From Capnocytophaga ochracea DSM 7271 (GTDB taxonomy: Bacteria; Bacteroidota; Bacteroidia; Flavobacteriales; Flavobacteriaceae), in NCBI RefSeq assembly GCF_000023285.1, contig NC_013162.1, forward strand, positions 784,501 through 848,500: a stretch of 64,000 bases of DNA. The letters are read 5' to 3'. Of this stretch, positions 8,352-16,748 are shown in pieces. The notes beneath the pieces were generated by a model, which was given only the letters and a program-made list of their open reading frames with translations, was not told the origin of the DNA and made no database searches. Every line of letters begins with the position of its first letter. Position 1 is the first letter of the stretch. A program made the position numbers and the translations under genes.

Positions 8352-9683
8352 TTAGAGTTTATAAATATTTTTAGTACTAATTATTGGAGCATTGAAAACG
8401 ACAGAAACATATCCCCCTCCTTCTTCAACATTTGATATATATCCTTTTATACTATAACATAATAGAGCATATTTTATCATATAAATACTTTTTGCTTCCG
8501 CTGGAAGTTCAATTGTCATTCTCGAATTAAAAGGATAATTAAGGGTAAATTTATTCATATTATCAGTACCTTCTATATCTTGAGATAATACAATTGCTAA
8601 TAAAGATAAGTGTGATGAAAGATTATTTTGCTTTTTCAAAGTTATAGGTTCTTTTTCAAAAGAAAAACAAATGTTTTTATCATCTGTTTGAATATCTTTT
8701 AAAGGGACTGCTACATAATAAAAATTTTCATAACCTGACATTTGAAAAGAAATTTCTACTTCTTTATTAAACTCAGATTTTATGTAATAATTAGAAAAGT
8801 CTGTTTTTGAAAATGGTTCAACAATTATATCTTTATCGAATTGCTCAATAAAAACAGTACCGTCATTGAGCTTTTTTAGTAGTACTTTAGAACCTCTTGC
8901 ACCAATAATAGGAGGGTCTCCAAAGAATTTATCTACCTTTATTGTCTTAGGAACAGGTTTAAAATTATAAATCTCTACTGCAGAACCGTTGGGTAGAGCA
9001 GTTATATCAATATCGCCATCAGGATAAGATTCCGTTAGGTAATACTTTTTTATTTCGTCACCTACACCAAAGTTAAGCAGTGGTTTTCTCTCTTCAAAGA
9101 ACCCTAGGCTCTCTAACTTGTTCTTTAGCGGTGTAGTAAAATCGTTAGAAGATAGCCCTTTCCCGTCTTCTTTGTCTACTTTTTTAGTAAGTAATGTTTG
9201 AAGATTTTTATTAGATTTCACTTGGGTTGCGATTTCCTGCAGGGTGTCAAAGTCGGTGTCATCTACGGAGAGGGTCGTCTCTACCTGACCCATTTTGGTT
9301 TGAAGACTGTCGATAGCGTCTTTGAGCTCCTTGCCCGTTCCCTCGTATCCTCCTTTTGGTAATAGTTCTGAAGTATCAGTAGGTTGCAGAGTGTCTAACT
9401 TTTGTTTGTAGTCGTTAGTAAAGTCATTAGAACTTAATTCTTTCCCCTCTACTTTGTCCACTTTTTTGTCAAATAACACCTTATGTGCCTGTGTATCGTT
9501 TAGGTGATTGCTCAATTGTTCAGCTGAAGCTGTACCTTCTACGAGTTTATCCAAGCCTTCTACACTTGCCATTGGTATCTTCTCGCTCTTATGCCAAAAA
9601 CTATCTAGCCAAGCCCAAAATTGCTCTTGCGTTGGTTTTTTAAGGTTAGAAAACCACTGCTTTAAAGTTTCTATTGCTGTCAT
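8352..9683 (-). CDS. Tail fibre protein
   Basis: This is the probable receptor-binding fibre of the contractile tail. The N-terminal half holds two copies of a common phage fibre motif: KKVDKVEGKELSSNDFT near residues 73-89 and KKVDKEDGKGLSSNDFT near 167-183, each followed by a K.KL.(T/S)L stretch. The C-terminal half (after about residue 195) has no recognised domain. Its DNA (about 8.35-9.06 kb) is visibly more AT-rich than the N-terminal part, which suggests an exchangeable tip that sets target specificity. It lies between the collar gene and the endolysin, the usual end of a tail operon. There is no dedicated fibre chaperone nearby. Confidence 0.75.
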   Translation of the reverse strand: MTAIETLKQWFSNLKKPTQEQFWAWLDSFWHKSEKIPMASVEGLDKLVEGTASAEQLSNHLNDTQAHKVLFDKKVDKVEGKELSSNDFTNDYKQKLDTLQPTDTSELLPKGGYEGTGKELKDAIDSLQTKMGQVETTLSVDDTDFDTLQEIATQVKSNKNLQTLLTKKVDKEDGKGLSSNDFTTPLKNKLESLGFFEERKPLLNFGVGDEIKKYYLTESYPDGDIDITALPNGSAVEIYNFKPVPKTIKVDKFFGDPPIIGARGSKVLLKKLNDGTVFIEQFDKDIIVEPFSKTDFSNYYIKSEFNKEVEISFQMSGYENFYYVAVPLKDIQTDDKNICFSFEKEPITLKKQNNLSSHLSLLAIVLSQDIEGTDNMNKFTLNYPFNSRMTIELPAEAKSIYMIKYALLCYSIKGYISNVEEGGGYVSVVFNAPIISTKNIYKL

Positions 9684-9700
9684 ATCGTTTAGTTTTTAAA

Positions 9701-10558
9701 TTAAAATCCTACATATTCAATAAACTGTACCACACGGTATGGAGGCATATTGTTGTGAGGCTGGTCGCCACCCGTATTGGATGTATGGGTTTCAGGCATT
9801 CTATTGAGATTCAGCATCCATCCTCCACTACCTCCATTTTCTTCGGCACCATCGCCATATACACCTACTACAAGGTTAGAGTATTTATAATTATGGTTGT
9901 GTTTTGGCATTTCGTCAATAGTAAGTTGATGTTCAAACTCACCTCCTGCATAACCTATTTCGTGTAATTTATATTTCATAAGATTACTTAATTGTATTCC
10001 TATATTAGATTTTCCTATGGGAAATTTTCCTCGTAAAGGTTCATACTCTCGCCAGCCTTCTGGTAAAGGAATGTTAGCTGGTTTTCCCCATATTGCCACC
10101 AACCCCAAGGGTACCGTTTTCTTTACGTGCTCTTCTAATTTCTCCAAGCGTTTCAGCAAAGAGGTTTCTTCTGTAAAAGATTTCTCTTCTATTTGTCTGT
10201 TGTTTAACACTCGTCTGAAGCTCTCCCACGGATAACTCTTTGTACTACTGCCAAAAGTAGCTACTTTCTCCACAAGCACTGTTTTCTGTGAGCCGTCTTC
10301 AAAAATTTTAGATGTATTCACTTCCTTAATGAATACGTGAGAGCCAAGTGTCGTACCCTGAAAAGGGTATATTTCTCCTTCAATGGCTACTACTCCGTCT
10401 GACACCGTGTTCCCTACTACTTCACACCCCGAAAGAATAATTAAATCTCCTGAAATACCACTCATTGCATTGAATATCTTATAAGCATTCTGCATATAAC
10501 TTAATACATCGGTAGTTAGTGGGAAACCTCCCGTTTGGTTTACATTAATACTGTTCAT
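9701..10558 (-). CDS. Phage tail-collar domain protein
   Basis: This is a short tail fibre or collar protein. Its C-terminal half is a phage tail collar domain: VAIWGKPANIPLPEGW, then LRGKFPIG, then the histidine-rich EMPKHNHNYKY, and finally HNNMPPYRVVQF at the end. The first 140 residues are an unrecognised assembly region. The neighbours, a baseplate J/I pair on one side and a longer fibre on the other, place it at the baseplate periphery. The histidines in the HNHN and HNN motifs may bind metal, as in other collar proteins. Domain call firm, precise structural position inferred. Confidence 0.8.
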   Translation of the reverse strand: MNSINVNQTGGFPLTTDVLSYMQNAYKIFNAMSGISGDLIILSGCEVVGNTVSDGVVAIEGEIYPFQGTTLGSHVFIKEVNTSKIFEDGSQKTVLVEKVATFGSSTKSYPWESFRRVLNNRQIEEKSFTEETSLLKRLEKLEEHVKKTVPLGLVAIWGKPANIPLPEGWREYEPLRGKFPIGKSNIGIQLSNLMKYKLHEIGYAGGEFEHQLTIDEMPKHNHNYKYSNLVVGVYGDGAEENGGSGGWMLNLNRMPETHTSNTGGDQPHNNMPPYRVVQFIEYVGF

Positions 10559-10564
10559 AATATT

Positions 10565-11059
10565 CTATACTTCTATAATATATCGTTTACTTGCTAATTT
10601 GTAAAAGTCTATTAGGGCTTCTATCTCAAAGAAACGGTACTTACCTATTTCACTTGTAGGAATCTTCTTCGCCTCCCATATCTCCAAAGGTATTTTTACG
10701 ATAAAGTCTACTCCTGTATCGCTGTAATCTACCTCACGATGTAAATACATAGTCCCTAAAAACTTCGGTTTTTGTTCTCCTTCAGTATAAAGATACTGTC
10801 CTTTGTACTGATTGCCGTCCCATATGCGTATGCGCCGTTGCTCAATGTCGAATGCATCATTTAGCGCTTTGCGTAAGTAACACACTTGCCCATTCAGTCC
10901 AAGTTTCTTAATATCCAAATATCTCTTCTGAATAAAGTCATAATACAACTGACTGATAGGAGCACTAAGCGTTCTTATCCATCCTACCATTCTTGCCTTT
11001 CGCAAAAAAGAAGGTATAAGTAGAATGACCAATTTTTCTATTTTGAAATTAAATATCAT
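10565..11059 (-). CDS. Baseplate protein in tail protein I / Mu gp48 position
   Basis: I do not recognise a clear family from the residues. Its place is informative: it starts inside the end of the baseplate J gene (4-bp overlap) and is followed 6 bp later by the collar gene. In P2- and Mu-like phages this slot holds tail protein I/gp48, which links the baseplate wedge to the fibres. The 164-residue protein is basic at the N terminus (SFLRKARMVGWIRTL) and has a mixed alpha/beta look with WDGNQYKGQYLY in the middle. Function rests on synteny. Confidence 0.5.
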   Translation of the reverse strand: MIFNFKIEKLVILLIPSFLRKARMVGWIRTLSAPISQLYYDFIQKRYLDIKKLGLNGQVCYLRKALNDAFDIEQRRIRIWDGNQYKGQYLYTEGEQKPKFLGTMYLHREVDYSDTGVDFIVKIPLEIWEAKKIPTSEIGKYRFFEIEALIDFYKLASKRYIIEV

Positions 11060-11898
11060 TTTGTGATGTATTTTATTTGTGAAGCATTCCAGTCTACCTC
11101 AAAGTAACCACTTTGCGGTATTTGGGTAACTCCTATGTTTTGTAATGCTCCATAGCCTTTGGTCTCGGGGTCTATCCACGCTGTTTTGAGTTCTTTTAAG
11201 TGGGGTATTTTCACCCCATTGGCTTGTTGCAAAGCGTCTACAAGGTGCGCTACAATAAGTTCACCGTTAAAAGGTAAGTTTTTAAGATAACCCTCTATGG
11301 CTTCTTGTATAGGGCGTTTGCCGTAAAGCACATCGCTTCCATTACTATCTAATACTAACGGGTCGTAATACACATCAAGGTTCAGAACAAGCTTATCAGG
11401 CAGATAATTAATAACCGTAGTGCGTACTCCAGCATCTTTAATTTCTGATAAATAACCGCTAAAGGCATTTTGTTCATCTGCTGTAATAGGCTGTAATCGT
11501 CCCCCGTTTTCAGTGGCTATCTTTACTATCAACCTACCGTCATTACTCTCCACCACTGCCGAGTATTTTATAATCTTACTCGCCTCTACCTGTTCCTTTG
11601 TCTTATCTTTGTTGTTAAACTTATCGCTGTCGGGTAAGAGGTCAAAACCATACTGAAAGGCAAGTGCTTTACTTCTATACCACCGTGCAGTATGAGGTTT
11701 TAATTCAGTAAGGCGTTTATCAATATCTGTCCTATGTAAGTCAAATAACTTTTCTAAGCTCCAAATAGCTACCGAGATAATATAAACCCACAGTCGCCAT
11801 ATAGCTACTCTTGAGTTTGAGTTAAGTCCGTTTAGAGCTTCTTCTCGCTCTTTCGCATTATAGATAATCTGTTGTATTTCTTGTATTGTACGTGCCAT
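11056..11898 (-). CDS. Baseplate J-like protein (Mu gp47-like wedge)
   Basis: This is a wedge component of the contractile baseplate. At 280 residues it is shorter than P2 gpJ plus Mu gp47 types but keeps the expected features: an N-terminal helical region (IQEIQQIIYNAKEREE), a central segment built of beta strands (VVESNDGRLIVKIATENGG), the stretch LVLNLDVYYDPLVLD and a helical IQEAIEGYLKNLPFNG section followed by an IVAHLVDALQQANGV helix. That strand-helix pattern is typical of baseplate J proteins in Bacteroidota phages. The gene overlaps the next one by 4 bp, as expected for a translationally coupled baseplate set. Confidence 0.7.
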   Translation of the reverse strand: MARTIQEIQQIIYNAKEREEALNGLNSNSRVAIWRLWVYIISVAIWSLEKLFDLHRTDIDKRLTELKPHTARWYRSKALAFQYGFDLLPDSDKFNNKDKTKEQVEASKIIKYSAVVESNDGRLIVKIATENGGRLQPITADEQNAFSGYLSEIKDAGVRTTVINYLPDKLVLNLDVYYDPLVLDSNGSDVLYGKRPIQEAIEGYLKNLPFNGELIVAHLVDALQQANGVKIPHLKELKTAWIDPETKGYGALQNIGVTQIPQSGYFEVDWNASQIKYITK

Positions 11899-11926
11899 AA
11901 TTCCGTAAATAGTGAAAAGTGAATAA

Positions 11927-12238
11927 TTACTGTCCGTCGTGACTCACGACAAAATCTAAGTTTATCGCCCATATGCTAATACCTTCTTGGCGTTCGCTTA
12001 TTCTTTTGTCCTCTTGCGTAAAAGCAGTTGCAGGCTGTATCTTCTTTGCGATGTAGTAGGTCAAAATATCTTTATTAGTGAATGATTCTGTAGGTATTGT
12101 TAATACTTTTCCTGCTAACACATCATCGGTAATACTCAAATTGTTGAGCATTGCCAATTCAAAGATGCTTTCAATAGTCCCTGTGTGCTGTAAAGCAAGG
12201 TCTAAAAGACTCTGATTATGTAAAACTACTACTTGCAT
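11927..12238 (-). CDS. LysM-domain tail adaptor protein
   Basis: This small protein has a LysM-like fold: VLHNQSLLDLALQHTGTIE, then IFELAMLNN and VLAGKVLTIPTE, which match the repeated asparagine/leucine pattern of LysM. In contractile tails and phage tails (P2 gpX, gp53-like and Bacteroidota homologues) LysM proteins sit between the tail tube end and the baseplate. The gene overlaps the preceding coiled-coil gene by one base. Whether it binds peptidoglycan or only structural partners cannot be told. Confidence 0.65.
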   Translation of the reverse strand: MQVVVLHNQSLLDLALQHTGTIESIFELAMLNNLSITDDVLAGKVLTIPTESFTNKDILTYYIAKKIQPATAFTQEDKRISERQEGISIWAINLDFVVSHDGQ

Positions 12239-12549
12239 TATTCTTTTGATTTTCCATTTAGTTGCTTGTATTTCTTTAATTCAGTTAATAGCCCTTCAAC
12301 AGAGTTTTCTAAATCTTTAATACGCTGATTTGCTTTTTTGAGCTCCTCAATAGCACTTGCGTATTTAGCCCCTAAATCTTCTATCATTTCTCGATAGATT
12401 TTCACGGCTTTATCCACATTCTCAAGTTCGCTGGTCTGTAGTTCCATACGTTGCTTAGGTCTACCAAAGAACCAACCCACTACTCCCGATAGTACCATTC
12501 CTATAAACGATACAAAATGCTCTTTAAGTCCTTCTATGATTATTCCCAT
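12238..12549 (-). CDS. Small membrane-anchored coiled-coil protein, possible holin-like
   Basis: I do not recognise a family. The sequence shows one N-terminal transmembrane segment (VSFIGMVLSGVVGWFFG), a basic RPKQR boundary, and then a long charged heptad region (residues about 45-95) that looks coiled-coil. Its size (103 residues) and single membrane helix would suit a holin or a membrane-tethered lysis accessory, but it is encoded inside the baseplate set, far from the endolysin. Its stop overlaps the start of the LysM gene by one base. Confidence 0.45.
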   Translation of the reverse strand: MGIIIEGLKEHFVSFIGMVLSGVVGWFFGRPKQRMELQTSELENVDKAVKIYREMIEDLGAKYASAIEELKKANQRIKDLENSVEGLLTELKKYKQLNGKSKE

Positions 12550-12577
12550 TGTGTTATTATGATAATTTACTAATCTA

Positions 12578-12799
12578 CTAATTAATCGTTCCTTTTCCCA
12601 TACCAGTAGTAACTCCTGTATAAGTGCCTGCCAGTACAGGTATGCCCGTTTGCACTATTACCTCTCCACTCTTTACATAAGCTTCAATGAGAGAGGCAAG
12701 TCGTTCGGCATATTCTTCCATTCCTGCTTCTGTTTTAGTAAGCATTTCTTGTTGCAGGCGTATAATCCCTGCTTTTAGTGCTTGTTTATCTAATGCCAT
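12578..12799 (-). CDS. Small conserved-looking tail-operon protein, function unknown
   Basis: This 73-residue protein is not recognised. The first 45 residues are helical and charged (IRLQQEMLTKTEAGMEEYA), and the C terminus is rich in Gly and Thr (TYTGVTTGMGKGTIN). It sits between the spike gene and the coiled-coil membrane protein, immediately downstream of a 38-bp perfect palindrome. Position suggests a baseplate or assembly role, but nothing in the sequence proves it. Confidence 0.5.
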   Translation of the reverse strand: MALDKQALKAGIIRLQQEMLTKTEAGMEEYAERLASLIEAYVKSGEVIVQTGIPVLAGTYTGVTTGMGKGTIN

Positions 12800-12817
12800 A
12801 AGTTTAGTGCTTAGTTT

Positions 12818-12855
12818 TTAGTAGTCAGTTGCAAGTACTTGCAACTGACTACTAA
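12818..12855. repeat. 38-bp perfect palindrome inside the tail operon
   Basis: The arms 12818-12836 and 12837-12855 are perfect reverse complements with no spacer. It lies in the 63-bp gap between the spike gene and the small 73-residue gene. In the leftward transcript it would form a hairpin directly after the spike stop codon, without a strong U-run. It could limit read-through or protect or process the message. Confidence 0.7.
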
Positions 12856-12862
12856 CTACTGA

Positions 12863-13354
12863 TTACTGTAATAATTTGTTTATCTTATTATTAATCTCCT
12901 CAAACTTCATCACGTTGTTCGGGGAAAAATTCCCTACACCCGAAGGTGTTTGTATCACCGCGTTTTTAAGTTCCGTTAGAAGCTCGTTTAAAAGACTTTT
13001 TAAATTCACTTCCCCGCGTTGCAAGTGCAAGCCTGCTTTGTCTATTGTAAGCTGTGTTTCTTCTATACGTAAGCTCACGCTCTCTATCTCACTATAAGCC
13101 ACCACGTAGTAGCGGTTCTCGTCTTCCCCTATCGAAGCTATCAACACACTGCTCCCCTCTTTGGGGAAGAGATAAAACCGCTCAGCATTATCGTTAATCA
13201 CCGAAGCTAAGCGCACGGTATATTGTAGCTCGTCGTCCTTCACCTCACACGTGCCCTTTTCTTTGTCTACCGATACCACTTCTACGGCTATGGTAGGTGT
13301 TTTGCGTCTTCCTATCTGCCTAAGCCCTTCTGCTAATTCTCTGTCTATACTCAT
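12863..13354 (-). CDS. Baseplate spike protein (gpV / Mu gp45-like)
   Basis: This is the likely membrane-piercing tip or its base. It has an N-terminal OB-fold-like region: TIAVEVVSVDKEKGTCEV, then a hydrophobic strand pair ending in FPKEGSSVLIASIGEDENRYYVV. A short beta-rich stretch follows (SVSLRIEETQLTIDKAGLHL), with a helical tail. The size (163 residues) suits a short gpV/gp45-like spike lacking a long beta-helix. The gene overlaps the hub gene by 4 bp, the usual hub-spike pairing. There is no visible HxH iron-binding tip motif at the C terminus, so another protein may cap it. Confidence 0.65.
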   Translation of the reverse strand: MSIDRELAEGLRQIGRRKTPTIAVEVVSVDKEKGTCEVKDDELQYTVRLASVINDNAERFYLFPKEGSSVLIASIGEDENRYYVVAYSEIESVSLRIEETQLTIDKAGLHLQRGEVNLKSLLNELLTELKNAVIQTPSGVGNFSPNNVMKFEEINNKINKLLQ

Positions 13355-14316
13355 AATTTTGCTCCTATGGTTACTTGTCGACGTGCGCCATTACGTCCGA
13401 AGGTAATCTCTACTTTCTTAATAAAGTAACGTTCGTCTATCTCTTTCAATTCATCATCTATCATATGAGCTTGCATACCCCTCGTCGCAAAAGGTACCAA
13501 GAAACTTGTTATAGAGCCGTCAAAGCCATCGTATTTCAGCCTTTCCATCTCCGCTCTTGCCATTTCTCGTAACTTAGGTTCCTCACTCACTACCGAAGTA
13601 TGAAAGGTTCTTAGCTCACCTTCGGGGTCGCCCTCTTCCACTGTTTTCTTTTTGTTATTTTTGTCGATATAAGTGTAACGTACTTTCAGTTTGCGTTCCT
13701 CCTTAGTCCTATACTCCAAATCATTGGCAACAATGTTATAATTGAGGTCATAGCGTGCCGTTTGCCCTATATTGGTAAGCTCTGAAAGTCCTGCGTACAG
13801 CTTGCCTTCATCATTGATAAACACGCTTAGCCTAAACTCTTCTTTCAGCTTCTCCAATACCTGCGTACCGTTCGCATTGCGAATAATCCACTGGTCTAAC
13901 TGTATTTCTGGAATATTGTCCGCCAGCACAATGGGCGTGTCCTTCACAACTTCCTGCAATACTTCTCTAAGTGTTGTTTTTTGCCACGACTTGCTGATAT
14001 TTTTACGTCTAAGTAAGTACATAGCGTCTTCACACTCTATGCTTACAGGAATGCTCGGTTTAACCTTCTTTACATAGCCTTCAAACTCCACTCCGCTATA
14101 CACACCCTCATAAGCAAGGGTAACACTCACTTTGTCACCCACCTTGATAGCCTTTTCAGTATAAAGGCTTTCGCCCCCTTTGGCTACTTTAAAATGGGTT
14201 GGCAGTTCAATCGTACAGGTGTCCGCCAATTCGTCTACCGATTTGGTGATTTTAACGTTATGTACTGCTCTAAAAGTGTAATCACCTATCTTTATAATCG
14301 CTTGTAATACAAACAT
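13351..14316 (-). CDS. Baseplate hub protein (gpD / Mu gp44, gp27-like)
   Basis: This is the hub that connects the tail tube to the spike. The N-terminal part reads as beta-strand domain (KIGDYTFRAVHNVKITKS, DTCTIELP, VGDKVSVTLAYEG). It is followed by the characteristic helical insertion TTLREVLQEVV and a middle segment with LEKLKEEFRLSVFINDEGKLY, a pattern found in late-control D/gp44 proteins. The C-terminal strand segment ends RRQVTIGAKL. The length of 321 residues is normal. The stop codon overlaps the spike start, and its own start shares one base with the stop of the upstream 198-residue gene. Confidence 0.72.
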   Translation of the reverse strand: MFVLQAIIKIGDYTFRAVHNVKITKSVDELADTCTIELPTHFKVAKGGESLYTEKAIKVGDKVSVTLAYEGVYSGVEFEGYVKKVKPSIPVSIECEDAMYLLRRKNISKSWQKTTLREVLQEVVKDTPIVLADNIPEIQLDQWIIRNANGTQVLEKLKEEFRLSVFINDEGKLYAGLSELTNIGQTARYDLNYNIVANDLEYRTKEERKLKVRYTYIDKNNKKKTVEEGDPEGELRTFHTSVVSEEPKLREMARAEMERLKYDGFDGSITSFLVPFATRGMQAHMIDDELKEIDERYFIKKVEITFGRNGARRQVTIGAKL

Positions 14317-14912
14317 TAGTATATCTTGTTAAGTTGGGTTCGTTTCTCGTCTAATTCCGCATAAAAGTCCATATCCGATACAGCTTTAATGGTGTACTTC
14401 TGTATACCTTCTTTGCCTTCCATTTCCTCAAAGCTAATATCTTTGAGCACGATGTTACCAATGTCAAAAAGAGTAAAGAGCTTATTGCCTATCACCTCCA
14501 AACTCTCATTCTTTTCAAACAATTTGTTAAGGCTTTGTACTTGTGCCGTAGGATATTGATCGGGATTTTTGGGGTCTACACACAGTCCTCTTATGGTAAT
14601 TTGCCAATCTTCAGTAGTGATATATTCCTTGACCTTACCTTTGCGTTGTTTGCCTACCGTTGCCGTTTCTACAATGGTTTTAGTAAGCGAAAAACTCACC
14701 AAAGGCTCATTGGGGAAAATCGTTTGCTCCCCCGATTTATCAGCCACTTTTAACGTCATAAAATACTGACTGCCATTACTGCGTGCCTCACTAATGTTAG
14801 ACAAACTCGGCAGTACAAATTTTGTCTTATTGTTTGCCCACCACTGCGGGAATGCTGGACCTACATAGTCCAAAAAAGCCCGTGCGGTGAGTTCTTTTAT
14901 ATCAAATTCCAT
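14316..14912 (-). CDS. Tail protein resembling DUF6046-type adaptor
   Basis: This 198-residue protein has no enzymatic motif. Strand-rich stretches (QYFMTLKVADKSGEQ, LVSFSLTKTIVETATVGKQ, TTEDWQITIRGLC) and a helix LNKLFEKNESLEVIG resemble the DUF6046 group found in Bacteroidota phages and tails, which I recall but cannot confirm here. Position between tape measure and hub matches the slot of proteins that join tube terminus and hub. It is translationally coupled to the hub gene (1-bp overlap). Confidence 0.5.
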   Translation of the reverse strand: MEFDIKELTARAFLDYVGPAFPQWWANNKTKFVLPSLSNISEARSNGSQYFMTLKVADKSGEQTIFPNEPLVSFSLTKTIVETATVGKQRKGKVKEYITTEDWQITIRGLCVDPKNPDQYPTAQVQSLNKLFEKNESLEVIGNKLFTLFDIGNIVLKDISFEEMEGKEGIQKYTIKAVSDMDFYAELDEKRTQLNKIY

Positions 14913-14915
14913 AAA

Positions 14916-16529
14916 TTACACTGTTTGCATTTGGTTTACACTGTTCACAATTCTCAAAAGCTCTTCTTTCAGTTGCGCCCCAAAGTTTTCCACCCCTTCC
15001 CGTACCGATGATACGTACACTTTGGTATCCGTGCCCAAGTTGCCTATCTGTATGTTGATATGCGTTTGACGGGTACCTCCCGTTACGATATTATCTTTGG
15101 TTTTATTACCCATCTCTGAAAAAGGTGTGCTGGCAATAGGTGTTGCTAACGGACTTGTTTTTTGTCCCGTTTGCCCTATGCCTAACTTGCCCATTAGCCC
15201 GTCTTTCACACTCGAAAGGCTCTTAAACTCCAAAGAGTTCCACGCTTTACCAAAATATTCTTTTGCTTTAGCTCCTGCCTCACCTGCTTTCTTATAGCCT
15301 TCTGCTACCGATTTGGCACGTTCTTGCAAGTCGTTTTGTATTTGGCTTATCATCGCTTGGTTCTCTTTACTATCCCCCAAACCTACAGCCTCTTTAAACT
15401 TATACCAAGCCAACTTACAGAGGTCTATACCTGCCATAAAAGCATTGACCGCCGTATTCCAATGGGCTTTGTAGGTGAGAATAAAAGCTTCCCACAAGTA
15501 TTTCATTCCTTGCACAGTGTTATCCCACGCTTTGCCCCAACCGCTCACGCCTACAATACAATAAGTGATGATAGCAATAAGAGCCACAATACCTGCTATA
15601 ATCAATACAATAGGATTAGCTAAAAAAGCTAGGTTCGTTTTAATTACTGCCCACGATAGTCGGTTCTGCCACGCCGCAGCAATAGCCATATAAGTGTTAT
15701 GCAATGTAATAGCTGTAATAAATACTCCTAACACTCCTGCAATACCAAGGATTATGGGGTTACCCTCTTGAAGCTTTTGGATAAACCAACTCAATCCGTC
15801 ATTCAAAGCTCCAAATACCATCGTAGAAAGTGCTACCAACGGAATCAGCAACGGACTTATAACCTCATATACTTTTACAGCTATAGATTGTATCGAAGCC
15901 ATTAAAACTGCAAACCTGCCTTGTAGAGTGCTGTTCACATTCTCAGCTCCTTGATAAAAATCTCCTTGTGCGTCGGTTGCCCATCGGAAAGCCTCAGCCA
16001 ACTCTCTTGCCGAAATTCTTCCTTTGTCCATTCGCTCTTGCAGAGAGCTCATAGTCTCGCCCGTACGCTCACTTATCACTTGCAAAGGATTAAATCCTGC
16101 CTGTTGCATCTGTGTGAGTATAGCTTCTTGCAACTTCCCTTGTGTGGTCACTTTGGCAAAGGCAGTAGCCAAGGTTTCTATCTTTTTGCTATCCCCCAAG
16201 GCAATATCTCCTATTTGTTTGAGCATTCCTAATGCTCCTTCAGGAAGCAAGCCTGCTCCCATCAAACTCTCTTGAGCCTTCACAAGCGATGGTACTTCAT
16301 AAGCCGTTTGCCCACTGTATTGTGTGAGATTCTGATGTATTTCTTGTGCCTTTTGCATATTACCTTGCACAAAAGTAGCCAGACTCATCTTTTGGGTGTC
16401 TGCCGTAAAACCTTGCTTAAATATTTTCTGTAAAGACGAGATAGGGTCTATAATGTTATTAACCACCTCCTTTAACCTTTTAGTCTGATCAAAGAAAGAA
16501 GATATCGTGTTTTTTGGATTTTCTGCCAT
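14916..16529 (-). CDS. Tail tape measure protein
   Basis: This is the scaffold that sets tail length and is released through the tube on firing. It has the expected layout: an N-terminal helical region, a tape-measure-type domain (LVKAQESLMGAGLLPE, LGDSKKIETLATAFAKVT, AGFNPLQVISERTGETM), then several hydrophobic helices in the middle (FLANPIVLIIAGIVALIAII and others) and a helical C terminus. At 537 residues it would set a tail of roughly 80 nm if the usual 0.15 nm per residue applies, which is shorter than Mu. It follows the tail chaperone frameshift region and precedes the hub genes, as in contractile tails. Confidence 0.85.
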   Translation of the reverse strand: MAENPKNTISSFFDQTKRLKEVVNNIIDPISSLQKIFKQGFTADTQKMSLATFVQGNMQKAQEIHQNLTQYSGQTAYEVPSLVKAQESLMGAGLLPEGALGMLKQIGDIALGDSKKIETLATAFAKVTTQGKLQEAILTQMQQAGFNPLQVISERTGETMSSLQERMDKGRISARELAEAFRWATDAQGDFYQGAENVNSTLQGRFAVLMASIQSIAVKVYEVISPLLIPLVALSTMVFGALNDGLSWFIQKLQEGNPIILGIAGVLGVFITAITLHNTYMAIAAAWQNRLSWAVIKTNLAFLANPIVLIIAGIVALIAIITYCIVGVSGWGKAWDNTVQGMKYLWEAFILTYKAHWNTAVNAFMAGIDLCKLAWYKFKEAVGLGDSKENQAMISQIQNDLQERAKSVAEGYKKAGEAGAKAKEYFGKAWNSLEFKSLSSVKDGLMGKLGIGQTGQKTSPLATPIASTPFSEMGNKTKDNIVTGGTRQTHINIQIGNLGTDTKVYVSSVREGVENFGAQLKEELLRIVNSVNQMQTV

Positions 16530-16553
16530 TTATAAACTTTTTTCTTTACTTTT

Positions 16554-16748
16554 TTATTCTCCGTACGATTCGCTCTCCTTTTGGCGAATCCATTCCAGTT
16601 CTTTCACTCGCATAGCCCACTCAGTATCATTGAGGGCATCGGGATTGGCAATGTGCATATAGTAACGCAGTGAGGCATTGGTAATACGCAACCAATCCCG
16701 AGGCTCGTCAATTTCCGCACTGCTTAAAGCTTTTCCAGGGTAGCTTCC
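16554..16748 (-). CDS. Frameshift extension of the tail assembly chaperone (-1 frame)
   Basis: This reading frame has no ATG of its own at the beginning and is too short for usual gene calls. It is open from just after a TAA at 16749-16751 down to a TAA at 16554-16556, and overlaps the end of the upstream chaperone gene in the -1 frame. Beyond the zero-frame stop it encodes a believable protein segment (LSSAEIDEPRDWLRI, then a helix with NDTEWAMRVKELEW). The slip would occur in the 22 nt before the zero-frame stop. The best candidate is GGAAAAG at 16730-16736, read G GAA AAG. A chaperone pair made by slippage is a conserved trait of long-tailed phages (lambda G/GT; Mu and P2 equivalents). An independent internal start at the ATG in YYMH is the alternative. 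Confidence 0.6.
   Translation of the reverse strand, partial: GSYPGKALSSAEIDEPRDWLRITNASLRYYMHIANPDALNDTEWAMRVKELEWIRQKESESYGE

Noticed and set aside
9674-9967. Plus-strand open frame of 97 codons within the collar gene
   Set aside because: It is antisense to a gene with clear collar motifs and its protein has no family features.
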